The translations under genes and the position numbers were made by a program. From Planctomycetota bacterium (GTDB lineage: Bacteria > Planctomycetota > PLA2), in NCBI GenBank assembly GCA_021776785.1, contig JAJFFF010000031.1, positions 1-64,000 on the forward strand: a DNA stretch of 64,000 nucleotides, written 5' to 3'. Positions 31,679 to 41,806 of this stretch are shown in pieces. The notes beneath the pieces are model-generated. The model did not search any database, was not told where the DNA came from, and saw nothing but the letters and a program-made list of their open reading frames with translations. Each line of letters starts with the position of its first letter. The first letter of the stretch is position 1.

Positions 31679-34630
31679 TTAGGAATCTCGAAAATCGACG
31701 GTTGTTAGACGGCCCACGGCGATCTCGGCGGTCTTTCGGACCGGCTCGGCGGCTTCGGAATCACGGTCTTCCGAGTCTTTCGGCACGATCTCGATCTCCA
31801 CCGGGCCGGGGGGCAGCAGTTCGAACGACAAGCGTCCCCGCGCTTCGACACGACTCGGCGGCCACGTCCGGCCCTCGGCGCGGACGGTGACGCGATCGGG
31901 CGCAGCGTCGGTGAGGAGATCCAGATCCCCCGCCCGGCGCAACGCAAGGATGGCGCCGGCGTCCACGCGACGATCGTCGATCCGGACCCAGGGGGCTCGC
32001 GCGAGGGAGAGGCGCACCGACGGACCGTGGATCGCGGCAAAGCCAGCGTCATCGGAAGAGATCTCGCCCCAGGGCATTTGGATCGCGATGGCGAGCCCGC
32101 CGCCGGAGTCATCGACGATCCGAATGTGCCCGGTCGCGCGGCGCAGCACCATCGGCCGCGACCAAGATGTCGTCCCTTTGTCGCTCACCGTCAAATGGGA
32201 CGAGGCCGGAAGCCAGCCGTCCCGCTCGACGCGACACAGATACGTCCCGGAAAACAACCCAACAAACCGCAGGACGCCGCGCTCGTCAGCGACCACGGAG
32301 ACGCCCTCCGGCCCTAGCGTCCCGGTCGCACCCGCGACCGTCTTGCCGTCCGCGAAGCGCACCGCGATCGTGGCGTCGTAGCGTGGGCGCGCCGAGAGGT
32401 CGAGCCGTGTCTCCTCGCCCGCCCGGATCGTGACTTCGTGTTTGGATTGATCGACTTCGACTGCGTATGTGCCGGCACGCAACGGCATGCGACTCTTCGC
32501 ACCCATCGGGTCCGCAAAGTACGTCGTGTAGTCTTGCTCGATGCGCGTAACGCTGACGTAGGGCGTCCCCGATGCCCTCACAACCAACCATCCGCCGCCG
32601 GTCGGGTCGAGGTCGATCACTTGCTCGCGCTCCGGCTCCGCGACGGTAAGAAACGCTATGTCGTAAGGCGTGTCGCGCAGCTTCGCCACGCCCCATTTCA
32701 AAGAAACAACGTGCCACGCGGCGGGACGGATGGTCCAACGAGGCTTCGAAGGATCGCCAAGCAAACGAACGGTCAAAGACGAGTCCTTCACAGCGACCCA
32801 AGCCGTTTTCATTCCCTGCGCGGACACGTGGTACGTCGCGCGTTCCAAATTGACGAACCGCGCCACGCCGCTGGCGTCGGTGCTCTTGCTGGGAAGCGAG
32901 CGACTCCCGTGGCGCAACAAACGCACTCGGTGTCCTTCTCCCACGCCTTCGCACACCACGATGAGCGTGCGTTCCGGGATTTCCGCTAGAAGCTCATCGC
33001 CACGTGCTGGAATCGCGAACGTGAAATCGTCCAAACCCGACGCTCCGATGCGCACCGAGTGAGTTTTGCTGCGATCGATCCGGATCGCGAAGCGTCCGTC
33101 CTCGTTGACGAAGTTTTGGAACTCCCCGGCGAATACGGAAAAGTGCGTGACGGGCTTGCCATCACGCGTGACGCGCCCGAACAAGAGTTCGCGCTGGGGG
33201 CGGACGACGCGGAGCTCGACTTCTTGCTCGCTCGCTTGCGCCGCGATGAAGGATTCGCGTCGCTCCATGGCGCTGGCGCGAACCGAAACATAGTGCTCAA
33301 GACCCCAGATCGGACCCGCGGTGAAACGCCCGTCTTTGTCCGTGACGGGCGACAAGAAGTCGGTCACCGGTTCGCCGAATTCGTCGACAAGTCTCGCTCG
33401 CAACACCGTGAGCGGAGGAAGATCGATCACGGTCTCTTCGCGCACAAACATCTCGCGCGGCGGCGCGCCCGGGATCAACAGCGTCCAATCTCCGTAAAAC
33501 ACTTCGCCTGCACCGTTTTTTAGCGTCACGGTTTGCCCCCCACGTGAGCGAAGAGTGCCTTCCGGAATCGGAAGTCCATTGGCGCCGCGCACGAGCACGG
33601 AGAGCGATTCGTACGGAATGAGCTCGACCGCGTCCAGAGTGTGTTCGCGACCCGGTTCGAGCGCGCCGTGCGCGACGTCGTCGCTGTAATACCCTTCCGC
33701 CGATATCCGGATTTTTCCGGCGACTCCCGCGCGGGCGGCGGCGCGCGCCACTCCCTCCTTGTCGGTCGTCGCGTTGGTCGGAAAGCTCGCGACCTGCACG
33801 CCCTCCAGAGGCGTCTTGTTCGCGTCGTGCACGCGCACGACGACGATGGCCGATGGGGTGAACACAAGATCCGCGACGACGACCGTTTTCCCGGCCAGGA
33901 CCGTCGCCTCGATGGACTTGTCGCCGTAGATCCACCGCAAGCTCACCATGTATGCGCCAGGCTCGATCTTTTCGATCGTGTAGCGGCCTTCCGCATCGGT
34001 CTTCGCATGCTCCTCCGCGTCAATCAGAATCGACACATCGGCCACAGGTTGATCCGCACGATCCACAACGCGTCCGCGCAATCCACCGGGACGCGTGAGC
34101 GTGTGCGTCGTCCGCGAATCGGCGGGCTTGGCTTCCGCGAAGTAGTCGAGAAACGAGTCGTGTTTCACGGCCAACTCGTACGTGTCGAAAATCAGTCCGA
34201 AAAACGCAAACTTCCCCTTGCCGTCGGACCGCGCGACAAACGTGATCGTCTCGTTGACTGAAGTTTTGAGCGCGACGTCGGCACCGGCAACCGGTTGGCC
34301 TTCCTCGTCTTCCAAGGTTCCGGAGAACGGCGTCTCCCATCGCAACGCAACATCGACGATCGGGGCTTGCACGGACCGGATCACAACGGCGAAGCCAGCT
34401 CGGTAGACAAGCACGCGCGCGCCCGGTCTCGCTTCGACCAATACGACGCCCGCCGCGTCGGTGCGAGCCGTCGGCAGAAAGCTCGAGGGGTCGAACACCA
34501 CCGCCTGGTCGGCCGTTAAGACGACAACACGCGCATCCGCCACCGGATGATCGTCATCGGTGACGCGCACCAACACGTCGGCAGCGCTGGCGCACCATGC
34601 CAAAAGGAACAGGGCCAGCAGCGTGCGCAT
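31679..34630 (-). CDS. Secreted multi-domain protein with repeated carboxypeptidase-regulatory-like (Ig-fold) domains
   Basis: Signal peptide MRTLLALFLLAWCASA; repeats like VTDDDHPVADARVVVLT..TDAAGVVLVEA, GTLEDEEGQPVAGADVALKT, GRVVDRADQPVADVSILIDAEEHAKTDAEGRYTIEKIEPGAY. Confidence 0.85.
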   Translation of the reverse strand: MRTLLALFLLAWCASAADVLVRVTDDDHPVADARVVVLTADQAVVFDPSSFLPTARTDAAGVVLVEARPGARVLVYRAGFAVVIRSVQAPIVDVALRWETPFSGTLEDEEGQPVAGADVALKTSVNETITFVARSDGKGKFAFFGLIFDTYELAVKHDSFLDYFAEAKPADSRTTHTLTRPGGLRGRVVDRADQPVADVSILIDAEEHAKTDAEGRYTIEKIEPGAYMVSLRWIYGDKSIEATVLAGKTVVVADLVFTPSAIVVVRVHDANKTPLEGVQVASFPTNATTDKEGVARAAARAGVAGKIRISAEGYYSDDVAHGALEPGREHTLDAVELIPYESLSVLVRGANGLPIPEGTLRSRGGQTVTLKNGAGEVFYGDWTLLIPGAPPREMFVREETVIDLPPLTVLRARLVDEFGEPVTDFLSPVTDKDGRFTAGPIWGLEHYVSVRASAMERRESFIAAQASEQEVELRVVRPQRELLFGRVTRDGKPVTHFSVFAGEFQNFVNEDGRFAIRIDRSKTHSVRIGASGLDDFTFAIPARGDELLAEIPERTLIVVCEGVGEGHRVRLLRHGSRSLPSKSTDASGVARFVNLERATYHVSAQGMKTAWVAVKDSSLTVRLLGDPSKPRWTIRPAAWHVVSLKWGVAKLRDTPYDIAFLTVAEPEREQVIDLDPTGGGWLVVRASGTPYVSVTRIEQDYTTYFADPMGAKSRMPLRAGTYAVEVDQSKHEVTIRAGEETRLDLSARPRYDATIAVRFADGKTVAGATGTLGPEGVSVVADERGVLRFVGLFSGTYLCRVERDGWLPASSHLTVSDKGTTSWSRPMVLRRATGHIRIVDDSGGGLAIAIQMPWGEISSDDAGFAAIHGPSVRLSLARAPWVRIDDRRVDAGAILALRRAGDLDLLTDAAPDRVTVRAEGRTWPPSRVEARGRLSFELLPPGPVEIEIVPKDSEDRDSEAAEPVRKTAEIAVGRLTTVDFRDS

Positions 34631-34635
34631 GGCGT

Positions 34636-35043
34636 CTAGGGTAATCGGATGCGGCGGGACGTTTCGCCGACATGCTCCATGACGACCGAAATCGTGTCCG
34701 ACCACAGATAGGACGCCAAGTGCTTGGGCCATTCCACAAGCGTGATCACCTGATCTTGGATTTCGTCGAGTTCGAAGTCTTCCAAGCCGGCGGCTTGGGT
34801 CTCGCGAAACAGGTCGATGTGAACGACGTCGGGTGAACCCTCGTAGCGCTGCATCAACGAGTATGTGGGGCTCGTGACGCCGGCCGTGACGCCGCACGCC
34901 AGCGCGACGCCCTTCACAAACGTCGTCTTGCCGGCGCCGAGTTCGCCTGTCAGCAGCACGACCGCGCCAGGGCGTAGAGTCAGACCGAATTCGCGCGCGA
35001 GCGCGATGGTCTCGGCGGCGCTCTGCGTCACGACTTCACGCAC
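34636..35043 (-). CDS. tsaE: tRNA threonylcarbamoyladenosine biosynthesis ATPase
   Basis: LLTGELGAGKTTFVKGVALACGV...VTSPTYSLMQRYEG...HIDLFR...LVEWPKH. Confidence 0.96.
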   Translation of the reverse strand: MREVVTQSAAETIALAREFGLTLRPGAVVLLTGELGAGKTTFVKGVALACGVTAGVTSPTYSLMQRYEGSPDVVHIDLFRETQAAGLEDFELDEIQDQVITLVEWPKHLASYLWSDTISVVMEHVGETSRRIRLP

Positions 35044-35857
35044 CGTGTTCCCAGCCTTTTGCGCGCAACCGCGAGCGCGCGTCGTCGCAAACCAACACGG
35101 GGTCGCCTGACGTGATCTCCCCCAACCGCGTGAAACCCGCCGGTATCGGTCCCGGACGAATCGTGGCGAGCAACTCGTAGTCCTCGCCGTCGCCCAGCGC
35201 TTCCTCCAGGGTCGCCTCGTCGCGACGGGGAATGGCGTCCGCGTGCAGCTCGCATCCGACGCCGGACGCCGTCAGGATGTGTAAGAGGTCGGTGGACAAA
35301 CCGTCGCTCACATCGATGGCGGCGCCGACGTCGGCCTGTTCGCGCAGAGCCTTCGCGGCGTCGTTGCGTGCGATGAACGTCGCGTGGTGATCGGTCGGAA
35401 GCGAGCGTCCAAACGACCCGGTCGCGACGATCGAATCGCCGACGCGGGCGCCCGAACGCCGCCAGGCCGTGCCGGCGTCGGCGCGGCCGATAACCGTGGC
35501 CGTCACGCCCAACGCCGGACCGACAGCCGTGTCGCCGCCGACGATCGAACACCCCGCGCGCTCCGCGCCCAAAAACACCTGCTGTGCGTCGGCGATCGTG
35601 TGCTCGCTCGTCAAGGTCGCCGCGAGCACAACCCACAGCGGTTCGCCCCCCATCGCCGCGATGTCGCTTAGACCGCGCGCCACGGCCTTGTAGCCAAACA
35701 CGTCGAGGCCATGTCGCGCCGCGTCGAGGTGAACACCGTCCAAAACAGAGTCCACCGTGACCAACAAGTCGCCCCAGGGCGCACACGGCAACACAGCGCA
35801 GTCGTCACCGGTCGCGGGCGCGCGCGCACGGATCCAAGAAACAAACGATGGCTCCAC
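35036..35857 (-). CDS. thiL: Thiamine-monophosphate kinase
   Basis: GDDCAVLP, TVDSVLDGVHLD, LSDIAAMGGEPLW, GGDTAVGP, AIDVSDGLSTDLLHIL, LGDGEDYELLATI. Confidence 0.94.
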   Translation of the reverse strand: MEPSFVSWIRARAPATGDDCAVLPCAPWGDLLVTVDSVLDGVHLDAARHGLDVFGYKAVARGLSDIAAMGGEPLWVVLAATLTSEHTIADAQQVFLGAERAGCSIVGGDTAVGPALGVTATVIGRADAGTAWRRSGARVGDSIVATGSFGRSLPTDHHATFIARNDAAKALREQADVGAAIDVSDGLSTDLLHILTASGVGCELHADAIPRRDEATLEEALGDGEDYELLATIRPGPIPAGFTRLGEITSGDPVLVCDDARSRLRAKGWEHGA

Positions 35858-36036
35858 GGCGCCATCCTAGCGCGGGCGGGCAACAGCTAGTCATCGCTCG
35901 CGACCGATCGTGATGGGATCGCGAGAACGCCAGGCGCCACGTCGTCCACCATCGGCCCGTCCGCGGGCACCGCGGTCCGCATGCCGCCGAACGCACGGCC
36001 GCGCCGCCGCGAACCAGCCACGAACCGGCCCGCGCG

Positions 36037-36525
36037 TCAACCGCCGAAGCGATAGCGGATCACGCCGATGACGTCACGGCGGGGGATGAACCCGAGTTGG
36101 CGGGAGTCAGGGTAGCGCGTTTCGGCTGGGTTGATGGCCAGGATGTAGACGTGCGCGTCTGGCACGACACCCGCGGCGGGTCCGCGCATCGCGATGGGCC
36201 CCACGCGCGTGCCGTTGACCGTGATTTTTCCCGCTTTGCTTCCCACTTCGTCACCCGGTAACGCGCGGACGCGACCAAAGCGCTTGTACTTCACGCCGTC
36301 GCGTTCCATGACGTAGACGACATCACTGTCGCGGGCGAGTTCGTCGTCGGCGTCCATCGGCTCAAAAACCACAACGGACCCGCCGGGAAACTGCGGGGCC
36401 ATGGATTGATCCACCGCCGGGATGGACATCTTCTGATTCGTGCGCCAGTACCGCGCGACCAAGACCAACGCCGCGCCGATCACGAGCAGGCGCACGACGC
36501 GCAGGATCTTGTTGTTGCGCTTCAA
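36037..36525 (-). CDS. Signal peptidase I-like (S26) protein, atypical
   Basis: TM N-terminus; DQSMAPQFPGGSVVVF; RVRALPGDEV; HVYILAINPAETRYPDSRQLGFIPRRDVIGVI. Confidence 0.75.
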   Translation of the reverse strand: MKRNNKILRVVRLLVIGAALVLVARYWRTNQKMSIPAVDQSMAPQFPGGSVVVFEPMDADDELARDSDVVYVMERDGVKYKRFGRVRALPGDEVGSKAGKITVNGTRVGPIAMRGPAAGVVPDAHVYILAINPAETRYPDSRQLGFIPRRDVIGVIRYRFGG

Positions 36526-37139
36526 TCGACAAACGCCGCGCGAAATGTGCGCGCCGCCTCCGCCGCGTCTTCGACCCCGTAAAACGAGCTGATGCCGGCG
36601 GCCCCGCGACCGCCGGCCTGTGCAATCAGCCGCACGTTCTCGGTGGTGACCCCACCCAGCGCGATGACCGGGATCTTGGCGCGCAAGACCGCTTCGCGAT
36701 ACGGCGCCAACCCGAGCGGCGCCCGTTCGGGATGCGATGCCGTCGCGAAGATCGGACTCAAAAACAAGTAGTCCGCCCCGTCCAGTTCGAGCTGCCCGGC
36801 TTCGTCGAGATTGTGCGCGGAGGCACCGATCAGCTTGCCCGCTCCAAGGGCGCGCCGCGCGGCCGCAATCGGTAACGAACGACGTCCGAGATGGACGCCA
36901 TCCGCGTCGGCCGCGATCGCCACGTCGACGCGGTCGCTAACGAGCAACAAGCAACCCAGCTGGCGCGTCGCCGGCCGTAACCGTCGCGTGAACTCAAACA
37001 CTTCGCGCGCGCTCGCCGCGGGACGCCGCACGACGATCGCGCTCACGCCGCCCTGCAGCGCGCGCCCCGCGATCCCGAGCGTCGTGTCCGGCTCGCCGGT
37101 CGGCTCCGTGATCAAAACGGCGTTCAGCCTTGCGGCCAC
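36522..37139 (-). CDS. thiE: Thiamine-phosphate synthase / TenI-like
   Basis: LLLVSDRVDVAIAADADGVHLG, LIGASAHNLDEA, ADYLFLSPIFATASHP, PVIALGGVTTENV. Confidence 0.85.
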   Translation of the reverse strand: MAARLNAVLITEPTGEPDTTLGIAGRALQGGVSAIVVRRPAASAREVFEFTRRLRPATRQLGCLLLVSDRVDVAIAADADGVHLGRRSLPIAAARRALGAGKLIGASAHNLDEAGQLELDGADYLFLSPIFATASHPERAPLGLAPYREAVLRAKIPVIALGGVTTENVRLIAQAGGRGAAGISSFYGVEDAAEAARTFRAAFVD

Positions 37140-37876
37140 AGAATCGGCTCCAGTCCACGCACCAGCCCCGGCTGGGTGATACTGTGCTGTGCGATGCCGC
37201 GAACGGCAACCAAGACGCCGGGAACAAACACGTTGCGATCCACGGTGTCATGGCGGATGACGAGCGTCTCGCCGGTACCGCCAAACCACACTTCCTGATG
37301 GGCCACCGAACCCGGGAGGCGGAGCGAGTGCACGGTCACATTGTCGATGGTGCCACCGCGCGCGCCGGGCGCCGTTTCCTTCTCCGTGGGGTCACGCGGG
37401 ATTTCGGCACGCACGCGCGCGATCCGCTGCGCCGTGACCGACGCGGTTCCCGACGGCGCGTCGAGCTTATGTTCGTGGTGGCGCTCGACCACCTCGACCC
37501 AAGGAAAGTGACGGGCCGCTTCCTCGGCAAAACGCATCATCAACACGGCGCCGAGCGCAAAATTCGGCGCGACCATGCACGCGACGTTGTGCTCGCGCGC
37601 CAGCGTGTCGATCTGCACGAGTTCGCTCTCCGCCAATCCGGTGGTGCCCACCACGCCGTGGACGCCACGCGCCAATAACGTCTGCAGGTTTTGGAACACC
37701 GCGCTCGGCTGCGTGAAATCAACGGCGACGTCGGGCTTCTCGGACGCGATCGCGGCGCCGAGGTCGTCGCCTAAATCGATCACACCCGCCAGCGTCAAGT
37801 CGGTGGCGGCCTCGACGCCCGCCACAATGCATCGCCCCACGCGCCCTTTGGCGCCGACGACCATCACGCGTGTCAT
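37124..37876 (-). CDS. dapB: 4-hydroxy-tetrahydrodipicolinate reductase
   Basis: VVGAKGRVGRCIV; DVAVDFTQPSAV; GVVGTTGL; APNFALGAVLMMRF; VVERHHEHKLDAPSGTA. Confidence 0.95.
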   Translation of the reverse strand: MTRVMVVGAKGRVGRCIVAGVEAATDLTLAGVIDLGDDLGAAIASEKPDVAVDFTQPSAVFQNLQTLLARGVHGVVGTTGLAESELVQIDTLAREHNVACMVAPNFALGAVLMMRFAEEAARHFPWVEVVERHHEHKLDAPSGTASVTAQRIARVRAEIPRDPTEKETAPGARGGTIDNVTVHSLRLPGSVAHQEVWFGGTGETLVIRHDTVDRNVFVPGVLVAVRGIAQHSITQPGLVRGLEPILWPQG

Positions 37877-38307
37877 GACGTTCCTCCCACGAGTTCGGCG
37901 TACTGCGTCAGCGCGTCCATCTGATCCCGTGTTTCGATCGAGCCGGGCCGTTGCTGCCGGATCATGCGTACGGCGTCGCGCGCCGTGGCGCCCTTCGCAA
38001 TGAGATAAGCAGCCAAGATGGTGCCGGTCCGTCCCATGCCCGCCGCGCAATGCACAGCAACAGCGCCTCCGTCTTGAATCGCCTTCGCGATGTACTCAAC
38101 CGCGGCATGCATCTGATCCAGCGACGGGGCCGTCATATCCCGCACGGGAATGGAGCACACTTCGATCTCGTCGAGATCCGCCGCACGCTCCGTCAGTGAA
38201 ATCACAACGGTGATCCCCTGCTCACGTAGCCACGCCCCGTCTTCACGGCGCGGCCGCGCCATGCCCGCGAGCTGGTCTTTTTCGATCCAGCTAAAGTTGT
38301 ACGGCAC
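37873..38307 (-). CDS. Dual-specificity/tyrosine phosphatase-like protein
   Basis: VAVHCAAGMGRTGTILAAYLI = HCx5RT/S active site; GTG start 5 bp after the PilZ stop. Confidence 0.88.
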   Translation of the reverse strand: MPYNFSWIEKDQLAGMARPRREDGAWLREQGITVVISLTERAADLDEIEVCSIPVRDMTAPSLDQMHAAVEYIAKAIQDGGAVAVHCAAGMGRTGTILAAYLIAKGATARDAVRMIRQQRPGSIETRDQMDALTQYAELVGGTS

Positions 38308-38312
38308 GTCGA

Positions 38313-38669
38313 TCAGAGCCGCGCCTGCACGAAATCTGCGATCACGCTCAGCGACTTGCGATCCTCTTCGCGCAACCATGTGAAACAGATGCCGACGCGA
38401 AATCCGTCGTCGGTGCGATCACACCAAACAACGCGCCCGACGGCCATCAACGGAGCGTCCTCGTGGGCAACCGTGAGCTCCAGCGCGACATGCGCGTCGC
38501 GCTCCAGCTCGTGGCTCGCCAACATGCACAATCCGGAGGCGCTTATGTTGAGCGTCGAGGCAGCATGGGACTTCGGATCGGCGCCTCCATCCCGGAGACG
38601 ACGGTATGCGACCTCGAGCCGCTCGGGGATACGCGGCGCACGGCGTCGCTCCTGCCCACTTTCGCTCAT
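38313..38669 (-). CDS. PilZ domain protein
   Basis: ERRRAPRIPERLEVAYR...TLNISASGLCMLA pattern ((R)xxxR and D/NxSxxG). Confidence 0.88.
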   Translation of the reverse strand: MSESGQERRRAPRIPERLEVAYRRLRDGGADPKSHAASTLNISASGLCMLASHELERDAHVALELTVAHEDAPLMAVGRVVWCDRTDDGFRVGICFTWLREEDRKSLSVIADFVQARL

Positions 38670-38757
38670 GCTTTCCTCCGTGTCCTATCGGCCCGATCAC
38701 TACTAGATCCAGGTACTCTTACATACGTTGCCGAACCGACAAGACGACTCTTCCAAC

Positions 38758-38991
38758 ATGCCCGAATCGGGCACCGCTCGCAAGGCGGGAGCGGGGTTCA
38801 TGCGCCTTCTGCGCGGATTGCTCGGCGACAAGCGATCCCGCAAGCTGCGCGAATCGGCGGCTGTTCTAAAGCGTGAGTTCGCCGCCGGACGCGCTGACCC
38901 CGGCGAGGACGGCGAGGACGCCGACGCCCAAACCGAGTCGCCCAAGACGATTGTCCACCGCGACGTTACGGCTTCTCCAGAAGACGAGTAG
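38758..38991 (+). CDS. Possible small hypothetical protein
   Basis: ORF MPESGTARKAGAGFMRLLRGLLGDKRSRKLRESAAVLKREF...; occupies an otherwise empty gap. Confidence 0.4.
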   Translation: MPESGTARKAGAGFMRLLRGLLGDKRSRKLRESAAVLKREFAAGRADPGEDGEDADAQTESPKTIVHRDVTASPEDE

Positions 38992-39625
38992 CCCGCTTCC
39001 GCGTCTTCTTGAGCTCATCGAGCTCGCGCGTGAAGAGGGAATCGCCAAAATCGTAGTTGTCGTTTTCGACGGCATCCTTGGCGCCCAGCAAGCGCTGCTG
39101 CATCGAATCGATCTCTTTTTCGATCTCTTTGATCTTGAGGGCGATGTCGCCGACGCGGTCCCGCAGTTCGGCTTCGGTGAAACCGCGCGGGATCTTGCCG
39201 GTGCCGAGGCGCGCCGCCTGGATCGTGCCTTCGATCTCTTTGCGCTCCTCAAACAACTCGCCGCGCTTTTTGTGAAGCTTGCCCTGATCGGCGAGCATCT
39301 TGTCGGCCGAGAACTTCGTCCGTTGACGCGCCTCTTCCAAGCGCGCGCGCTCGCAAGCCTGAATCAGCTGATCCACGCCTTTGAGTTGATTGCGCACCAT
39401 CCACTCCGGTGACGGCTTCCCGGTCCCCTTGGCCGCCTCGGCTTTGGCAATCTCGGCCTTGAGATCCTCGTGATGATCTTGAATCTTCGAGATGCCGGTG
39501 ACGGCGCTGACGACTTCCTTGACCTTGTCGGTCGGCGGTTTCGTTGCCGTGTCCCCCGACGTGGGTGTGTACTCGTCGCACGCGGCCGTCAGGCTAAGCG
39601 CCAAAAAGATCCAAACTCGTGTCAT
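38966..39625 (-). CDS. Coiled-coil lipoprotein
   Basis: Lipobox LSLTAAC; long charged helices (KLHKKRGELFEERKEIEGTIQ, KIKEIEKEIDSMQQRLL). Confidence 0.75.
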   Translation of the reverse strand: MTRVWIFLALSLTAACDEYTPTSGDTATKPPTDKVKEVVSAVTGISKIQDHHEDLKAEIAKAEAAKGTGKPSPEWMVRNQLKGVDQLIQACERARLEEARQRTKFSADKMLADQGKLHKKRGELFEERKEIEGTIQAARLGTGKIPRGFTEAELRDRVGDIALKIKEIEKEIDSMQQRLLGAKDAVENDNYDFGDSLFTRELDELKKTRKRATRLLEKP

Positions 39626-41781
39626 CGCTTCATTCTATCGGGGAATGCGAGGCGCACGAGGGCTGGGAGGAGCCAGAGGTCGGCGGGCAACGCGACAGCG
39701 CTCGCCGCGGCGCAAAACAATCCGAACCGGGCGGTCGGCAAGAACGAGGACATGGCGAGGCAGCAAAGCCCGGCCACCAGCACCGTCGTGCTCACGCTGA
39801 GCGCCGGTCCGACGCCTCGGACGGTTGCCTCCAACGCGGTGCGGACATCGCTCCCGGCGAGCCTTTCGCGCCTGTATCGAAACAGGACATGAAAACTGTC
39901 GTCGACTGCGAGGCCGACGGCCACGGCCCCCACCGCCACCACCGCCACGTCGAAGCCGATGTCCAAAACCACAGCGCCCGCACCGACGAGGAGCGGCGGC
40001 AGCAGATTCGGCAGGAGCGACACGAGTCCCAGCCGCCACGAGCGCAGCGCGAGTGTCACGACGAGCCCGACGAGCGCCACCATCCACAGCGTTCCGCGAG
40101 CCACGTCACGCAACAGGTGGCGCGTCGTAGAGACCGCGCGCACATAGAGACCGGTGAGTTCGGCGCGACCGCTCTTCGTTTTTGTAGCCGCGGCGGCGAT
40201 CTCATCGAGCACGCGGGGCGGCGCGGCTTCCCGCACGCGAACTTTGACCCGGTAGCGCCGCGTCGGCACGTGCTCAAAGCGGCGCGTGATCTCCGGAAAA
40301 AAAGTACGCAAGAAAACAAGAGCGCCGGTGTCGCCGACGGGTAATGGACTCACGGTCTTCCCGTAATCGACCAACGTCTCCAGGCTCAGCGTGCTATCGA
40401 CCTCGTCGATCGCGGCGGCGGCGCGTGCAAACGTGCGAAGGTCGTGCAACACGGCGGCGACGTCGCTTTGCTCGTCGGCATGCAGGATCAAGTCCACCGG
40501 AACGGCGGCCGTGAGGCGGTCTTCTAAGTACCGGTAGGTCCGCGCGATCTCGCTGTCGGGCTGAAACGCCTGCAGCGCGTTGACTTCCACCTGCGCGCTG
40601 CGAATTTTGAACGCGCAAGACACAGCGACCAAGAGCGCACCGATCGCCCAGAGCAACGGGGCGCGGCGCAGGGAAAACAAATGTGCGAGTCGAGGGGTCC
40701 CGCGCCGGACACCCGGCGGCCGCCAGCGCGCCAACACGGCCGGAAAAAAGATGAGCAACACGGGAATGGCGCTGAGCAGCCCCGCCGCGACCAACGGGCC
40801 GGCGCGACGAAACGCGGGGACCCCGGTGAGTTGGAGCGATGCAAACGCGGCGGCCGTGGTGAGAAGGCTCAGGGTCACCGGCGCGGCGAGTCGGCGTGCG
40901 GCGCCGTGAGCGGCCCGTGCGTGGTCGAGCCCGCTCGCCCGGTCCTCTGAATATGCGTGAAGGAGATGCACCGTACTCGTCACGCCGACCACCACGAGCA
41001 CGGGGAACAGCGCCGTGGCCAGCGCGGTGATCGGAATGGCAAACCACGCCGCGAATCCGAGCGCCAGGAGCGGCGGCAGAGCCGTGGCCAGCACCGCCGC
41101 CAGCGTCGCGCGCCACGAGCGACAAAGAAACCACAACACGATGAGCGCGATCGACGTGGCCCACGTTCCGATGCGTTTTAGGTCCACGATCGAATAGGCG
41201 ACCGCGTCCATCTGAAACGCCGTGACGCCCGCGACATGGAGCGTCACGCCCTTCGGCTCCATACCGACCACGACGGCGCGCACTTGGCGCAGCGTCTCCC
41301 AACGGGCGGACGCTGGACCCGGCGCGATGCTGCCGGCGATCGCCACGGTATCGAGCTCATCGTTGTATATCGTCTTCAGGTAAACGGGCGCACTGCGCAA
41401 CGCGGCGCGGGCCAGCGCCTGCCCCTCGTCGGTCTCCAAGTCCTCGGCCTGCAGCGCACGCAACTGTCCGCGGATCGAAAACTTCACCTGGGGACTCGCG
41501 AGGCTGTAGAGCTCCTCGAGCCCGGGCACCGTTTCGAGCTCGGTCGTGAGAGCCACCAGCAACGCGAACGTTTCCGGCGCCAAAACATCGGCGCTCCAAG
41601 CGATCAACAAGATGTCTTCCGCGCCAAACACGGCGCGGAGTTCTTGCTCGACGGCGTCGGCATCCGCATCGGCGCGAAGGAGCGATCGCGTGTCGTGGTC
41701 AAACGTCAGGCGCGGTAGCCCCCTAGCCGCAGCCAGCGCCGCCGCGACAACCACGCAAGAAACCAGCGGCGCCAAGCGCAT
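39622..41781 (-). CDS. MMPL/RND-superfamily exporter
   Basis: Two TM sets separated by large loops; ALFPVLVVVGVTSTVHLLHAY and AVGAVAVGLAVDDSFHVLFRYRRE; VSTTVLVAGLCCLAMSSF. Confidence 0.88.
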   Translation of the reverse strand: MRLAPLVSCVVVAAALAAARGLPRLTFDHDTRSLLRADADADAVEQELRAVFGAEDILLIAWSADVLAPETFALLVALTTELETVPGLEELYSLASPQVKFSIRGQLRALQAEDLETDEGQALARAALRSAPVYLKTIYNDELDTVAIAGSIAPGPASARWETLRQVRAVVVGMEPKGVTLHVAGVTAFQMDAVAYSIVDLKRIGTWATSIALIVLWFLCRSWRATLAAVLATALPPLLALGFAAWFAIPITALATALFPVLVVVGVTSTVHLLHAYSEDRASGLDHARAAHGAARRLAAPVTLSLLTTAAAFASLQLTGVPAFRRAGPLVAAGLLSAIPVLLIFFPAVLARWRPPGVRRGTPRLAHLFSLRRAPLLWAIGALLVAVSCAFKIRSAQVEVNALQAFQPDSEIARTYRYLEDRLTAAVPVDLILHADEQSDVAAVLHDLRTFARAAAAIDEVDSTLSLETLVDYGKTVSPLPVGDTGALVFLRTFFPEITRRFEHVPTRRYRVKVRVREAAPPRVLDEIAAAATKTKSGRAELTGLYVRAVSTTRHLLRDVARGTLWMVALVGLVVTLALRSWRLGLVSLLPNLLPPLLVGAGAVVLDIGFDVAVVAVGAVAVGLAVDDSFHVLFRYRRERLAGSDVRTALEATVRGVGPALSVSTTVLVAGLCCLAMSSFLPTARFGLFCAAASAVALPADLWLLPALVRLAFPDRMKR

Positions 41782-41806
41782 GGGGGCGAGCTTATCATCG
41801 GGCCCC

